Shown in pieces: positions 27,712 through 37,661 of a DNA stretch of 64,000 bases (positions are counted from its first letter, which is position 1; each line of letters starts with the position of its first letter). The DNA lies in contig NZ_NFJR01000006.1 in NCBI RefSeq assembly GCF_002159975.1, positions 161,600-225,599 on the forward strand, written 5' to 3'. Position numbers and translations under genes: made by a program. The DNA is from Barnesiella sp. An22. GTDB lineage: Bacteria; Bacteroidota; Bacteroidia; Bacteroidales; Barnesiellaceae. The notes below the pieces were generated by a model that searched no databases, was not told where the DNA came from, and worked only from the letters and a program-made list of their open reading frames with translations.

Positions 27712-28779
27712 ATGAAATACGCCCTCTTATCCCTCTGCCTGCTCTTCACGACCAGCATAGGATTGGCTCAGGAGACGAAAAGACTCACCGCCGACAAACA
27801 TAACGAGTACGGACTCATATTCTCTTTGCCGCAAACTCACCTCGACCTCGAGGTCGTAGCCACAAAGACCATCCGCAAGGCAGGCCCCTACTATCAGTAT
27901 GCCGAGAAATATCTGGGCATACCGGGTGCCATCACCCAGGACTCCGAATCGTGGAGCCTCACTTCGGTCAAGGTCAACCCCTACGGAGTGCCCGACCCCG
28001 AGGAGCAATACCTCATGCAGTTCAAGTCGGGTAGCGACGGCTACATCGTACTCGACGAAAACGGCCTGTTGCTCTCGATCAACACCGAACCTGTGGTCGA
28101 CACGATTGTCCCCATCGAACCTAAAGCCAAAAAGAAGTCGCCCCTCGATAACCACGACTATGCCAAGGTATACTCCGAAGAGCTGCTCATGTCGGCCTCG
28201 ACCGCCAAGATGGCCGAGGTGGCTGCCAAGCAGCTCTACCGCATACGCGAAAGCCGCCTGAACCTGGTTACCGGCGAGGTGGACGAGCTGCCGGCCGACG
28301 GCGAATCGTTCAAACTCGTCATCCAACAGCTCGACGAGCAGGAGGCTGCCCTCACCGCCCTCTTCATGGGTACGACCCAAACCGAAACGGTGGTCAAGCA
28401 CATCGACTATATCCCCGTAGCTGAGGCAACCAACGAGGTGGTGTTCCGCATCTCCGACCTCTATGGCATAGTCGACTCCAATAACCTGAGCGGCGCCCCC
28501 ATATACCTCAACCTGCAAATTACCGAGGAGGGACAACTCCCCGTCGACAACAAGGGCGAGGTGAAAAAGATGCCCAAGAATGCCGTGCCCTACGCCATTC
28601 CCGGCAAGGCCGAGGTGACTCTCACCGACGGCAAAAAAGCCCTGTTCAAAGGCGAAGTGCCGGTGGCCCAGTTCGGCGTTATCTTCGGGCTCGACCCGTC
28701 GCTCTTCACCGACAAGAAGAACCCCACCTGCGCCACCTTCTATCCCCAGACCGGGGCTATCCGTCAATTAGGGAAATAA
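27712..28779 (+). CDS. Exported DUF4831-family protein
   Basis: 355 residues. A signal peptide ([20 protein letters not shown]) precedes [46 protein letters not shown] and the repeated [20 protein letters not shown], which I associate with DUF4831, a Bacteroidales family of unknown function. No enzymatic motif is apparent. A -7-like TATCTTTG lies at 27604-27611. It ends 10 bp before rnhB, so the two are probably co-transcribed. Confidence 0.8.
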   Translation: MKYALLSLCLLFTTSIGLAQETKRLTADKHNEYGLIFSLPQTHLDLEVVATKTIRKAGPYYQYAEKYLGIPGAITQDSESWSLTSVKVNPYGVPDPEEQYLMQFKSGSDGYIVLDENGLLLSINTEPVVDTIVPIEPKAKKKSPLDNHDYAKVYSEELLMSASTAKMAEVAAKQLYRIRESRLNLVTGEVDELPADGESFKLVIQQLDEQEAALTALFMGTTQTETVVKHIDYIPVAEATNEVVFRISDLYGIVDSNNLSGAPIYLNLQITEEGQLPVDNKGEVKKMPKNAVPYAIPGKAEVTLTDGKKALFKGEVPVAQFGVIFGLDPSLFTDKKNPTCATFYPQTGAIRQLGK

Positions 28780-28789
28780 CCGGGAGAAT

Positions 28790-29386
28790 ATGTTGCTGCC
28801 CTACATGAACAGCGGAGTGGTCGAAGCCGGCTGCGACGAGGCGGGTCGCGGCTGTCTGGCCGGGGCGGTCTATGCCGCAGCCGTGGTGCTGCCACCCGAC
28901 TTCCGCAACGAACTGCTCAACGACTCGAAAAAACTGACCGAGAAACAGCGCTATGCCCTGCGCCCCCTCATCGAAGAGGCGGCCCTGGCTTGGGCTGTGG
29001 GGATTGTCACCCCGCAGGAGATTGACCGCATCAACATTCTCAACGCCTCGTTCCTGGCCATGCACCGGGCCATCGAGCAGCTGCGGGTCACCCCCCAGCA
29101 TCTGCTCATCGACGGCAACCGCTTCAAACCCTATCCCGGCATTGCCCACACCTGCGTGGTGAAGGGCGACGGCAAATACGAGGCCATCGCCGCCGCCTCG
29201 ATTCTGGCCAAGACCTACCGCGACGACTACATGAACGAACTGCACGAAAAATACCCCATGTACGACTGGAAATCGAACAAGGGGTATCCCACCAAAGCTC
29301 ATCGAGCAGCCATTGCTCAATACGGGCCTTCGCCTTACCACAGGCTATCGTTTCAGTTGCTCGAGCGGCAACTCTCCATTTTCTGA
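28790..29386 (+). CDS. rnhB: Ribonuclease HII
   Basis: 198 residues. The catalytic carboxylates sit in [20 protein letters not shown] (DEAGRG near 15-20), LLIDGNRF (Asp near 106) and [22 protein letters not shown] Met at 28805 is an alternative start. The enzyme nicks the RNA strand of RNA-DNA hybrids, including single ribonucleotides. Confidence 0.96.
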   Translation: MLLPYMNSGVVEAGCDEAGRGCLAGAVYAAAVVLPPDFRNELLNDSKKLTEKQRYALRPLIEEAALAWAVGIVTPQEIDRINILNASFLAMHRAIEQLRVTPQHLLIDGNRFKPYPGIAHTCVVKGDGKYEAIAAASILAKTYRDDYMNELHEKYPMYDWKSNKGYPTKAHRAAIAQYGPSPYHRLSFQLLERQLSIF

Positions 29387-29399
29387 TTACGGAACTCGT

Positions 29400-30066
29400 T
29401 TATGCTGCGGGCGAAAGCAACCACCGGTCGAGCACACGGTAGAAGGGGCTCACCATATGTACAATAGGGCCCACAAGCAAGGCCGAAACCACCGTACCCA
29501 GCCCTACGCCGGTAACCGTCGACGAGAAGAGATACGACATGATGCAAGCTATCAGCACCAGCGTCACGTCGAATCCCAGTTTCACGAAACCAAAGGGATG
29601 CTTCAACCGCTGGGCTATCACCTTCACAAAAAACTCGCCGGCCGTCATAGCCACATTCACCTTCATCTCGAGGGCAATACCCATGGCCAACACACAACAG
29701 CCAATAAGCAGATAAACAATCTGCTGCACAAAATTGACGGGGGCTACCCAAAACAACATGTTCATACCCCAGTCGATAAAGATACCGAAACTGAGCGAAA
29801 TAGGTATCTGCAGCAGGTAGGGACGCAAATCTTCCTTGAACGACTCGTGCGTCATGAACGGCAACTCAAACAGCATGAACAGGATATTGACAATAATCGT
29901 CCATTGCCCCATCGTGAGCGGCGTAAACAGACTCAATACATGAATTGACACCGGTAATAGGCGAAGTCCCCAACAAGGCTTTTGTAATAAAGTCGATACC
30001 CAAGGCGTTGATAAACAGCGAAACAACAAACAAAAAGCAACGCCTCAACGAATAAACATTCATCAT
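29400..30066 (-). pseudogene. YczE/YyaS/YitT-like membrane protein with a frameshift
   Basis: The first about 40 codons from 30066 read MMNVYSLRRCFLFVVSLFIN then ALGIDFITKALLGTSPITGV; at about 29935-29950 the homologous reading jumps one base into the next frame and continues VLSLFTPLTMGQWTIIVNIL and on to LDRWLLSPAA at 29403. Together they form a continuous five-helix protein of about 220 residues of the YczE type (usual motif GTSPITS..YVLSLF.PLT.G.WTI). Dropping one base near the AATTCATG stretch restores frame with no length change. Either the gene is broken or this is a sequence error. Function of the family is not established. Confidence 0.75.
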
Positions 30067-30142
30067 AATGTGTAATACCTTAAAAAAACGGTGCAAAGTT
30101 CGCCCTATTTCCGCAATGTGTGCTCATAAAAGAATAAACAAC

Positions 30143-30174
30143 TTTGGTTAAAAACGAAACAGTTCTTACCTTTG
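30143..30174 (+). promoter_or_regulatory. Promoter of the AraC-family regulator gene
   Basis: TTTG (30143-30146) and TACCTTTG (30167-30174) are 20 bp apart, and the ATG is at 30191, 16 bp downstream. Confidence 0.7.
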
Positions 30175-30190
30175 GTAAAAAATTCGGCTC

Positions 30191-31045
30191 ATGGACATTT
30201 TGCTACTCGACCTGCTTCGCAAGATACCGCAAATCGGAGCTTTCGCCCACAGGCAAGGGCTCTCACCCCACGACCGGGCAACCATCGGCAAAGGCTTCTT
30301 TTTCGTTTTCGTCGAAAGTGGAACAGCTTTGCTCACCGACATGCACCAGGACTACACGATTAAGGGCGAAGATCCGATTGTACTCTCGCCCAGCCTGGCA
30401 GCCACCCTGCACCATGCAAGCCCCGACTTCACCTTTACCTGCATCTGCCTCGTGCCCGAATACTTCGACAGCCTGCCCGGCAGCCAGCTGCTATACAGCC
30501 AACTGGCCGAGTTCATCCAGGTCGACCACCTCCCCATCGTGTCGTTGAAACCCGAGAAAAGTCGCTATCTGCGGCAGACCTTCGACCTCTTCTCGAGCGA
30601 CCTGCGGGGTTTCAAAATCTACACCCACGGCATCATCAGCCACCTGTGCTGCCTGCTGCTGTTGCAAACGGCCGATACCTTCTGCCAGAGCAACCGCCAC
30701 ATGCCGGTCTACGTAAAACGCTCGGGCGAGATATTCCGCAAGTTCCGCAAACTGTTGACAGCCCATTACAGGCAGCACCACGACATCGGCTTCTATGTCG
30801 ACGAGCTGCACATCTCGACCACCTACCTCTCGCGAATAGTCAAGCAGACGACCGGCAACACCGTGCGATTCCTCATCTCGGAGTTGCTCTGTGCCGACGC
30901 ACGCCGCATGCTGGTATGTACCGACCTCGACATCAAGGAGATTGCCTCGCAATTGGGCTTCTCGGACCAGTCGGTATTCGGCAAATTCTTCGTCAAGAAG
31001 ACGGGGCTCTCGCCTCTGAAATTCCGGTTGCGAAAAGAGCTATGA
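30191..31045 (+). CDS. AraC-family transcriptional regulator
   Basis: 284 residues. The N-terminal about 165 residues form a cupin-like sensor (FVFVESGTALLTDMHQDYTI, HHASPDFTFTCICLVPEYF). The C-terminal double helix-turn-helix contains DIGFYVDELHISTTYLSRIV and the signature DLDIKEIASQLGFSDQSVFG then FFVKKTGLSPLKFR. Its ligand is unknown. The adjacent broken YczE-like gene is divergent, so it may once have been the target. A CAAGGC/GCCTTG hairpin at 31051-31084 follows the stop but lacks a T-run. Confidence 0.92.
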   Translation: MDILLLDLLRKIPQIGAFAHRQGLSPHDRATIGKGFFFVFVESGTALLTDMHQDYTIKGEDPIVLSPSLAATLHHASPDFTFTCICLVPEYFDSLPGSQLLYSQLAEFIQVDHLPIVSLKPEKSRYLRQTFDLFSSDLRGFKIYTHGIISHLCCLLLLQTADTFCQSNRHMPVYVKRSGEIFRKFRKLLTAHYRQHHDIGFYVDELHISTTYLSRIVKQTTGNTVRFLISELLCADARRMLVCTDLDIKEIASQLGFSDQSVFGKFFVKKTGLSPLKFRLRKEL

Positions 31046-31115
31046 AACAACAAGGCCCCCGGGAGCACTTTCCCGAGAGCCTTGCCTTATAAGGTGTCAA
31101 ACGTAAACAGGCGCA

Positions 31116-32675
31116 CTATTCGGCCACCCGCTCCAACCACCGGAGCATACCCAGCATTACGCCCATCGAAATGAGACATACCACCAGGAATACCGTCCAG
31201 CATTGCCAGATGGGCCAGGCGTTGTACATGAGCGGACCTACCCACAACAGCAGGTTACCTGCGGCAGTGGCTCCCAGCCAGAGGCCCTGGCAGAGACCCA
31301 ACAGGTGCTTGGGGGCCACCTTCGAAACGAACGACAGCCCCAACGGAGAAATAAACAATTCGGCGACCGTCAGGAAGAAATAGGTCACAATCAGTACCCA
31401 CCAGTGGGCCTTGCGAGCCATTTGCTCGGCCACGGGGAGGAGCTTGAAGTCGTCGGCCGAAGGATAGCCTTTCATGGCCGAGAAGATGGCCAGGAAGAGG
31501 AAGGCCAACCCGGCAATGAACATACCGATGGCAATCTTGCGGGGCGTAGAGATAGCCTTACCCCGGCGAGCCAACCAGGCAAACAGCGCCATGACAATAG
31601 GGGTGAGCGTAATCACAAAGAAGGGGTTGATGGCTTGCCAGATTTCGGGGGCCACGGCACTCGAATCTACGAAGTCGCGAGCGAAGAACGAGAGCGACAT
31701 ACCGTTCTGGTGGAACGAGAACCAAAAGAAGATAACCACACCCAGCACGGCAAACAGAGCGGCCATACGCTGGCGAATCTCCTTGGCCATGGCCCGCTTC
31801 TCTTCGGCGGTATAGGATTGCGACTCGACTTTGGTCTTCTTACCCGGAGTGGGGAACCGACGCTGGTAGGCCACAAAAATAACCAGCGAGATGAGCATGG
31901 CTACCACCGAAGCGATGAACGAGTAGTGGATACCCTCGTTGAAAATCTGGAGGTAGTTCTGGCAGGCGCTGGCCAGATCGGTCACGTTGCCGCCGGCAGC
32001 CGTCATCAGGGCATTGAGGTTATCGAGAGCAGACTGGCTCATCTGGGCACCGTTGTTGATAAACTGGTGGCACAGGGCCGGCAACTGGGCATTGTAGGCC
32101 ATCCCGTTCACACCCAGCCACCACTCGCGAAGCAACGGAGCCACAAACGGGGCAATGAGGCCACCCACGTTGATAAACACATAGAATATCTGGAATCCGC
32201 TGTCGCGTTTGCTCTTGGCCTCCTTCAAGGCTTCGGGGCCCTGCTTGGCAGCTTCGGCCTCGAAATCGTCGTAGAGCTGGCCCACGATGGCCTGCAGGTT
32301 ACCCTTGAACAGACCGTTACCGAAGGCAATGAGGAAGAGCGAGAAACAGGTGAGCGGGAGCAACCATGCCACGTTTCCGCTGGTAGCCAGGATAGGAATC
32401 GACAGCAACACATAGCCTGCAGCCATGATAATCAAACCGGTCTTGATGGTACCTTTGTAGTTTTGCGTACGGTCGGCAATGATACCGCCTACCAACGCCA
32501 ACAGATAGATACCGGCATAGAAGAATGAATATATGGTACCCGAAGTCTCTTCGCTCAAACCGAATTTGGAGCATAGAAACAGTACCAGCACGGCATTCAT
32601 AATGTAATAGCCGAAGCGTTCGCCCATGTTGGAGAGTGCCGCAGCTATCAAACCCTTAGGATGTCCTTTAAACAT
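31116..32675 (-). CDS. POT-family proton-dependent peptide transporter
   Basis: 519 residues with about 12-14 hydrophobic segments. PTR2/POT signatures are YAGIYLLALVGGIIADRTQN and GNGLFKGNLQAIVGQLY, with the ExxER-type segment near the N-terminus represented by NMGERFGYY. The protein carries di- and tripeptides into the cell with protons. The enlarged loop near residues 205-250 between the two halves is usual in Bacteroidetes members. It is followed by sufE in the reverse order (sufE upstream, 27 bp gap), so co-transcription is likely. Confidence 0.92.
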   Translation of the reverse strand: MFKGHPKGLIAAALSNMGERFGYYIMNAVLVLFLCSKFGLSEETSGTIYSFFYAGIYLLALVGGIIADRTQNYKGTIKTGLIIMAAGYVLLSIPILATSGNVAWLLPLTCFSLFLIAFGNGLFKGNLQAIVGQLYDDFEAEAAKQGPEALKEAKSKRDSGFQIFYVFINVGGLIAPFVAPLLREWWLGVNGMAYNAQLPALCHQFINNGAQMSQSALDNLNALMTAAGGNVTDLASACQNYLQIFNEGIHYSFIASVVAMLISLVIFVAYQRRFPTPGKKTKVESQSYTAEEKRAMAKEIRQRMAALFAVLGVVIFFWFSFHQNGMSLSFFARDFVDSSAVAPEIWQAINPFFVITLTPIVMALFAWLARRGKAISTPRKIAIGMFIAGLAFLFLAIFSAMKGYPSADDFKLLPVAEQMARKAHWWVLIVTYFFLTVAELFISPLGLSFVSKVAPKHLLGLCQGLWLGATAAGNLLLWVGPLMYNAWPIWQCWTVFLVVCLISMGVMLGMLRWLERVAE

Positions 32676-32702
32676 AATGTTAGATTTTAAGTATTAAATG
32701 AT

Positions 32703-33128
32703 TTAGTTGTTTTTCACTTTGAAGGCCAAGGCATACATGCGCATCTGCTTGACCATGGCCACCAACCCGTTGGAGCGGGTGGGCGACAGGTGCTCGGTGA
32801 GCCCTATCCGATCGATAAAGTAGAGGTCGGCGTTGAGAATCTCGTCGGGGGTACGGCCCGAAAGCACCCGCACCAGCAGCGACACGATGCCCTTCACGAT
32901 GATGGCATCGCTCTCGGCCTCGAACCAGATGCGGCCGTCGCGGTAGTCGGCTTGCAGCCACACCCGGCTTTGACAGCCTTCAATCAGATTCTCGTTGGTT
33001 TTGTATTTCTCCTCGATCGGGGGCAGGCTGTTGCCCAGGTCGATGAGTAAGGCGTATTTATCCATCCAGTCGTCGAAGACCGAAAACTCGTCTATAATCT
33101 CGTCTTGTATTTCGTCGATACTTTTCAT
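32703..33128 (-). CDS. sufE: SufE-family sulfur acceptor
   Basis: 141 residues. The family signature NLIEGCQSRVWL carries the acceptor Cys near residue 52; PTRSNGLVAMVKQMR is the conserved C-terminal part. SufE takes persulfide sulfur from SufS and passes it to the Fe-S scaffold. No other suf genes are nearby. Confidence 0.93.
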   Translation of the reverse strand: MKSIDEIQDEIIDEFSVFDDWMDKYALLIDLGNSLPPIEEKYKTNENLIEGCQSRVWLQADYRDGRIWFEAESDAIIVKGIVSLLVRVLSGRTPDEILNADLYFIDRIGLTEHLSPTRSNGLVAMVKQMRMYALAFKVKNN

Positions 33129-33150
33129 ATAAGTAGTTTAGTTTTATCAA

Positions 33151-34140
33151 TCACTCTTCATAAATGACCGTCAGTACGGTTTGCCCCACCGCCTTCAGCG
33201 TGGCGGGGTCGATATTCTTCATCGTGTCGTCTACGGTGTGCCAGTAGGGCGGGAACCCCGTAACCGTCTCGCGCGAGCAGGCGATGATGTCGACACTGGG
33301 TATGCCGTAACGGTTCACATACACATGGTCGTCGGTCACATAGCCTCCCTTCTCATCTACGAAATAGTCGCCGTATCCCAGACGACGGGCCGTCTCCCAC
33401 ACCTGCTTCACGATACCCGAGGCGTAATACTCCGAAAACATCTCGCGGCAGAAGCGGGCACCCGAGCCACCCACCATGTCGAGCAGAATGCCGAACCGGG
33501 CCCGGTAGCCGGGCTTGTGCGGACGGCGGGTCCAGTATTGTGTACCCAGGGCCCAGGTATCCTCGTCGTTCGACGTGCTCCAATAGGGGGCTCCGTAGTC
33601 CTCGGCATCGAAGAAGGCAATGTCGACCCCCGCATCGGGGAGCTTCTGCCCCACCTGTCGGGCTATCTCGAGCAACACGCCCACCCCGCTCGCACCGTCG
33701 TCGGCACCGGCAATGGGCTGGCGATGCTTGCTCTTGTCGGCATCGTTATCGGCATAGGGGCGGGTATCCCAGTGTGCAAAAAGGAGTATGCGGTTTTTCT
33801 TCTCGGGCGAGAACGACCCGATGATGTTGCGGATGGCCAGCTCGCTGCCGTCGTAGGCGGTGACGGTGCCCTCCTGCACCTCGACCGTGGCTCCGTGACG
33901 GGCCAGCTCGGCAGCCAGATAGTCGGCCGTAGCACGATGTGCCGGCGTATTGGGCACCCGGTATCCGAACTCGACCTGACGTTCTACATAGGCATAAGCG
34001 CTGTCGGCATCGAACACGGGAACCTCGACCGACACGGTATCGGTCGCCTGAGTCTCACTGCTGCTCCCCGATTTTGCCGAACAGGCCATCAGTCCTATAA
34101 TCAGAAATAAATATATCAGTTGGCGGTTTAGCGTTTTCAT
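33151..34140 (-). CDS. M28-family lipoprotein peptidase / glutaminyl cyclase-like
   Basis: 329 residues from 34140, chosen for the lipoprotein signal MKTLNRQLIYLFLIIGLMAC. Zinc-site motifs are LLFAHWDTRPYAD (His/Asp near 115), GADDGASGVGVLLEIAR (Asp near 143) and DIAFFDAEDYG (Glu near 180), with TDDHVYVNRYGIP further on. This arrangement suits M28 aminopeptidases and the closely related glutaminyl-peptide cyclotransferases; which activity applies is not decidable by eye. It lies 22 bp upstream of sufE. Confidence 0.88.
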   Translation of the reverse strand: MKTLNRQLIYLFLIIGLMACSAKSGSSSETQATDTVSVEVPVFDADSAYAYVERQVEFGYRVPNTPAHRATADYLAAELARHGATVEVQEGTVTAYDGSELAIRNIIGSFSPEKKNRILLFAHWDTRPYADNDADKSKHRQPIAGADDGASGVGVLLEIARQVGQKLPDAGVDIAFFDAEDYGAPYWSTSNDEDTWALGTQYWTRRPHKPGYRARFGILLDMVGGSGARFCREMFSEYYASGIVKQVWETARRLGYGDYFVDEKGGYVTDDHVYVNRYGIPSVDIIACSRETVTGFPPYWHTVDDTMKNIDPATLKAVGQTVLTVIYEE

Positions 34141-34186
34141 CTTGCTCAAAAGTACGCATTCTGACAAAAACTCGCAAATATCCCGC

Positions 34187-35092
34187 CTATTTTATACAAA
34201 AAGCGAGGTCGACCGACTCTTTACCGACCGAGAAGAGCACCTCGGCCCCCTCGATGAGAGGCAGATTGTCGGAGACATGCCCCACGGGGAAGTCGAAACA
34301 AACGGGGTAGTCATACTCCTCGACCAGGCGATAGATGAGTTCGTAGAGCGTACCGCCCAGCCCCTCGTTCTCGGTATACTCGGTGAAGCGGCCTACAATC
34401 AGCCCCGAGAGCGAAGCCAGCCGTCCGGCCAGTTTCAACTGGTAGAGCATGCGCTCGATCTTGTAGGGGGCCTCGGCAATATCCTCGATAAAGAGCACCG
34501 AGCCGGGCCGGAATATATCGTAAGGGGTCCCTATCAGTCCGCACAGTACCGCCAGATTGCCGCCTACCAGCATACCGCGGCCTTCGCCCTGCCGGTTCAA
34601 CGGGTGAGGCTTCTCGTGATACTCGGGTATCTGCCCGAAAAGAATCTGCCGCAGATACTGCGTGCAACGGTCGTCGGCCGGTTCGGCCGTGAGGTGCTTG
34701 CACATGGGCGCATGCAGCGACATGATGCCCCGGCTCACACACAGGGCATGCAGCGCCGAAATATCGCTGAAACCGATTATCCACTTGGGATTACGGGCCA
34801 CATCGTCGGCCAGACGGTCGAGCAGATGCACGGTGCCGTAACCGCCGCGGCTGCACAAGATGGCTTTCACCTCGGGGGTATGCAGGGCGTTGCGAAAGTC
34901 GTCGGTACGCTCGTCGACGGTACCCGAGTAGACCCCCGACTCTCCCAGACAGTGCAGCGATACCGACACACCCAGCGGCCAGGACTCGAGCCGCTCGACG
35001 GCACCTTTTACATAATCGGGGTTAATGATACTGGCCGGCGAAACAATGGCGAGTCCGTCGCCGGAAATCAGAAAGGGAGGTTGTGTCATCAT
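34187..35092 (-). CDS. S66-family LD-carboxypeptidase (muramoyltetrapeptide type)
   Basis: 301 residues. Motifs are the N-terminal GDGLAIVSPASIIN, the nucleophile region AILCSRGGYGTVHLLDRL near 98-115, IIGFSDISALHALC, and LFIEDIAEAPYKIERMLYQL near 208. The family trims the terminal D-Ala from murein tetrapeptides for cytoplasmic recycling. It is on the strand of the M28 gene, which starts 46 bp downstream. Confidence 0.92.
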   Translation of the reverse strand: MMTQPPFLISGDGLAIVSPASIINPDYVKGAVERLESWPLGVSVSLHCLGESGVYSGTVDERTDDFRNALHTPEVKAILCSRGGYGTVHLLDRLADDVARNPKWIIGFSDISALHALCVSRGIMSLHAPMCKHLTAEPADDRCTQYLRQILFGQIPEYHEKPHPLNRQGEGRGMLVGGNLAVLCGLIGTPYDIFRPGSVLFIEDIAEAPYKIERMLYQLKLAGRLASLSGLIVGRFTEYTENEGLGGTLYELIYRLVEEYDYPVCFDFPVGHVSDNLPLIEGAEVLFSVGKESVDLAFCIK

Positions 35093-35183
35093 CTCTATCG
35101 TAAGGCTTAAAAGGTTGTACCCGGCCCCTCATCGGGCGAGCGTCCTACAAATGTAACGAACTTTCGCCAGCCTTGAAACAAAT

Positions 35184-35215
35184 AGCCCCGGAATCTTGTA
35201 AAAAACTCCGGGGCC
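35184..35215 (-). terminator. Hairpin after der
   Basis: GCCCCGGA...TCCGGGGC stem, about 30 bp after the der stop codon on the minus strand, closing the yceD-rpmF-fabH-era-der cluster; its T-rich tail is weak. Confidence 0.55.
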
Positions 35216-35243
35216 AGTGAACGATAAGGTATCGCTTGTTTCG

Positions 35244-36557
35244 TTATTTCTCGCGCATGAAGATGTTGATGGGGGTTCCGCTGAAGTTCCACGTCTCGCG
35301 AATCTTGTTCTCGAGGTAGCGCTTGTAGGGCTCCTTCACCCACTGGGGCAGGTTGCAGAAGAAGACGAATGTGGGCACATAGGTCTCGCGCAACATGGTC
35401 ACATATTTTATCTTCACATACTTACCCTTGTATGCAGGGGGCGGATAGTTCTCAATGGCGCTGAGCATCACCTCGTTGAGTTTCGAGGTGGGTATCTTGC
35501 GCTGGCGGTTCTTGTAGACCTGCACGGCGCTCTCGAGCACCTTGAAGATGCGCTGCTTGGTCAGGGCCGAAGCGTAGACGATGGGGAAGTCGACAAACGG
35601 AGCGAGGCGCGCCCGTATGGCATTCTCGAAGGTCTGTATCGCCTTGTTCGACTTGTCTTCGACCAAATCCCACTTGTTGACGCAGACCACCAGCCCCTTC
35701 TTGTTTTTCTGTATGAGGGAGAAGATATTGAGGTCTTGCCCCTCGATGCCGCGGGTGGCATCGATCATGAGGATGCAGACGTCGGAGGCCTCGATGGCCC
35801 GTATCGAGCGGATTACCGAATAGTATTCGAGGTCTTCGGTCACCTTGCCCTTCTTGCGGATACCGGCGGTATCGACCAGATAGAAGTCGAACCCGAACTT
35901 GTCGTAACGGGTATAGATGGAGTCGCGCGTGGTACCGGCGATGTCGGTCACGATGTAGCGTTCCTCGCCGATGAAGGCATTGATAATGGACGACTTGCCG
36001 GCATTGGGACGTCCCACGACGGCAAAGCGGGGTATATTCTCTTCGATTTCGGGCTCCGACTTCTTGGTGAAGCGTTTCAGAATCTCGTCGAGCAGGTCGC
36101 CCGTGCCCGAACCGCTGGCGGCCGACACACAGAAGGGGTCGCCCAAACCGAACGAATAGAACTCGGCGGCGTTGTATTGCCAGTCGTTCGAGTCGGCTTT
36201 GTTGGCTACCAGAATCACCGGCTTGGACGAACGGCGCAAGATGGCGGCCACGTGGTCGTCGAGGTCTACGGCTCCGGTTCTCACGTCGACCATGAACAGG
36301 ATGACATCGGCCTCTTCGATAGCCAGCGCCACCTGCTTGTTGATTTCTTCTTCAAAAATATCTTCCGAATTGACTACCCAACCACCGGTATCGATAATGG
36401 AGAACTCCTGCCCGCACCACTCGACTTTGCCATACTGGCGGTCGCGTGTCGTACCGGCCTCTTCGTTGACAATGGCCTTGCGGGTTTGCGTCAAGCGGTT
36501 AAACAGGGTCGATTTCCCTACGTTGGGGCGTCCTACGATTGCTACTATATTTCCCAT
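35244..36557 (-). CDS. der: Ribosome-associated double GTPase Der/EngA
   Basis: 437 residues from ATG 36557 ([20 protein letters not shown]), which puts the first P-loop where the family has it. A second G domain begins with [19 protein letters not shown] near 183; each domain shows its G3 (DTGGW, DTAGI) and NKxD (ANKAD, VNKWD) motifs. The C-terminal KH-like domain begins near 350. Der acts in 50S subunit assembly. It follows era by 40 bp. Confidence 0.97.
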   Translation of the reverse strand: MGNIVAIVGRPNVGKSTLFNRLTQTRKAIVNEEAGTTRDRQYGKVEWCGQEFSIIDTGGWVVNSEDIFEEEINKQVALAIEEADVILFMVDVRTGAVDLDDHVAAILRRSSKPVILVANKADSNDWQYNAAEFYSFGLGDPFCVSAASGSGTGDLLDEILKRFTKKSEPEIEENIPRFAVVGRPNAGKSSIINAFIGEERYIVTDIAGTTRDSIYTRYDKFGFDFYLVDTAGIRKKGKVTEDLEYYSVIRSIRAIEASDVCILMIDATRGIEGQDLNIFSLIQKNKKGLVVCVNKWDLVEDKSNKAIQTFENAIRARLAPFVDFPIVYASALTKQRIFKVLESAVQVYKNRQRKIPTSKLNEVMLSAIENYPPPAYKGKYVKIKYVTMLRETYVPTFVFFCNLPQWVKEPYKRYLENKIRETWNFSGTPINIFMREK

Positions 36558-36597
36558 AATTTCTCTTTCTTTTTTACGGCTGTCACAGCCTTGGGTT

Positions 36598-37485
36598 TTA
36601 CTCGGGTATGTATCCAAATCCTTTCAGTTTATTCTCGCGGCTCCGCCAGTCTTTCTCGACCTTGACGTAGAGCTCGAGGTAGACCTTCTTGTCGAAGAAT
36701 GCCTCTATATCCTTGCGGGCCAGCATGCCCACCTTTTTCAGGGCCGAGCCGCCCTTGCCGATGATGATGCCTTTCTGCGAATCGCGCTCGACATAGATCA
36801 CCGCCATGATGTGTATGCGCCCCTCTTCCTCCTTGAACTGCTCGACAGCCACCTCGCAGGCATAGGGTATCTCCTTGTCGTAGGTGAGCAATATCTTCTC
36901 GCGGATAATCTCGGTCACGAAGAATCGGGCCGGCTTGTCAGTGAGCGCGTCCTTGTCGAAGAAGGGCGGCGAGGGAGGCAACAGCTCTTGAATGCGCTTG
37001 AGCAGATAGTCGAGATTGAACTTATATTGTGCCGAAACGGGTATCACCTCGGCCTTCGGCAACAGGCGTTTCCACTCCTCTACCAGCTTTTCGAGCGACT
37101 CCTGCCCGCCTTGCAACAAGTCTATCTTGTTGATGACCACCAGCACGGGCACCGTCTCCTCGGCCACCTTGTCGAGGAACGACTGGTTTTTGGTGGGGGT
37201 CTCTATTACGTCGGTCACATAGAGCAGAATGTCGGCATCGACCAGGGCCGACTGCGAGAAGTTGAGCATCGACTCCTGCAGCTTGTAGTTGGGCACGAGT
37301 ACACCCGGCGTATCGGAATAGACAATCTGCATGTCGTCGGTATTCACGATGCCCATGATGCGGTGGCGCGTAGTCTGCGCCTTCGACGTAATGATCGAGA
37401 TGCGCTCGCCCACCAGCGAATTCATCAGCGTAGACTTGCCTACGTTGGGATTTCCTACAATGTTTACAAAACCGGCCTTGTGCAT
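36598..37485 (-). CDS. era: GTPase Era
   Basis: 295 residues. G domain with [16 protein letters not shown] near 11-26, switch [15 protein letters not shown] and NKID motifs; C-terminal KH domain with [20 protein letters not shown] near 235-254. Era binds 16S rRNA and helps 30S maturation. It lies between fabH and der. Confidence 0.97.
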   Translation of the reverse strand: MHKAGFVNIVGNPNVGKSTLMNSLVGERISIITSKAQTTRHRIMGIVNTDDMQIVYSDTPGVLVPNYKLQESMLNFSQSALVDADILLYVTDVIETPTKNQSFLDKVAEETVPVLVVINKIDLLQGGQESLEKLVEEWKRLLPKAEVIPVSAQYKFNLDYLLKRIQELLPPSPPFFDKDALTDKPARFFVTEIIREKILLTYDKEIPYACEVAVEQFKEEEGRIHIMAVIYVERDSQKGIIIGKGGSALKKVGMLARKDIEAFFDKKVYLELYVKVEKDWRSRENKLKGFGYIPE

Positions 37486-37607
37486 AGTTTTATCGGGTTA
37501 GTTTGCCAGACAATATATAGACGTTTCTCTTATTCTATTGTCCCCAAAGGTAGTGAAAATATTCTACTTGACGAAACAACCGCCGTCGGCTTTTGTTCAA
37601 AGACAAG

Positions 37608-37645
37608 AAAAGACGCATCTCTTGCTACAAAAGATGCGTCTTTGT
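37608..37645 (-). terminator. Hairpin after fabH
   Basis: On the minus strand AAGACGCATCTT pairs with AGATGCGTCTT and is followed by TTCTTGTCTTTG, 17 bp after the fabH stop codon. It separates fabH from era, so era-der may also have their own promoter. Confidence 0.7.
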
Positions 37646-37661
37646 CTTATTCTCGCAATGT

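Noticed and set aside
31051..31084. Rho-independent terminator after the AraC gene
   Set aside because: A CAAGGC/GCCTTG hairpin is visible but has no T-run, so it was kept only as a remark.
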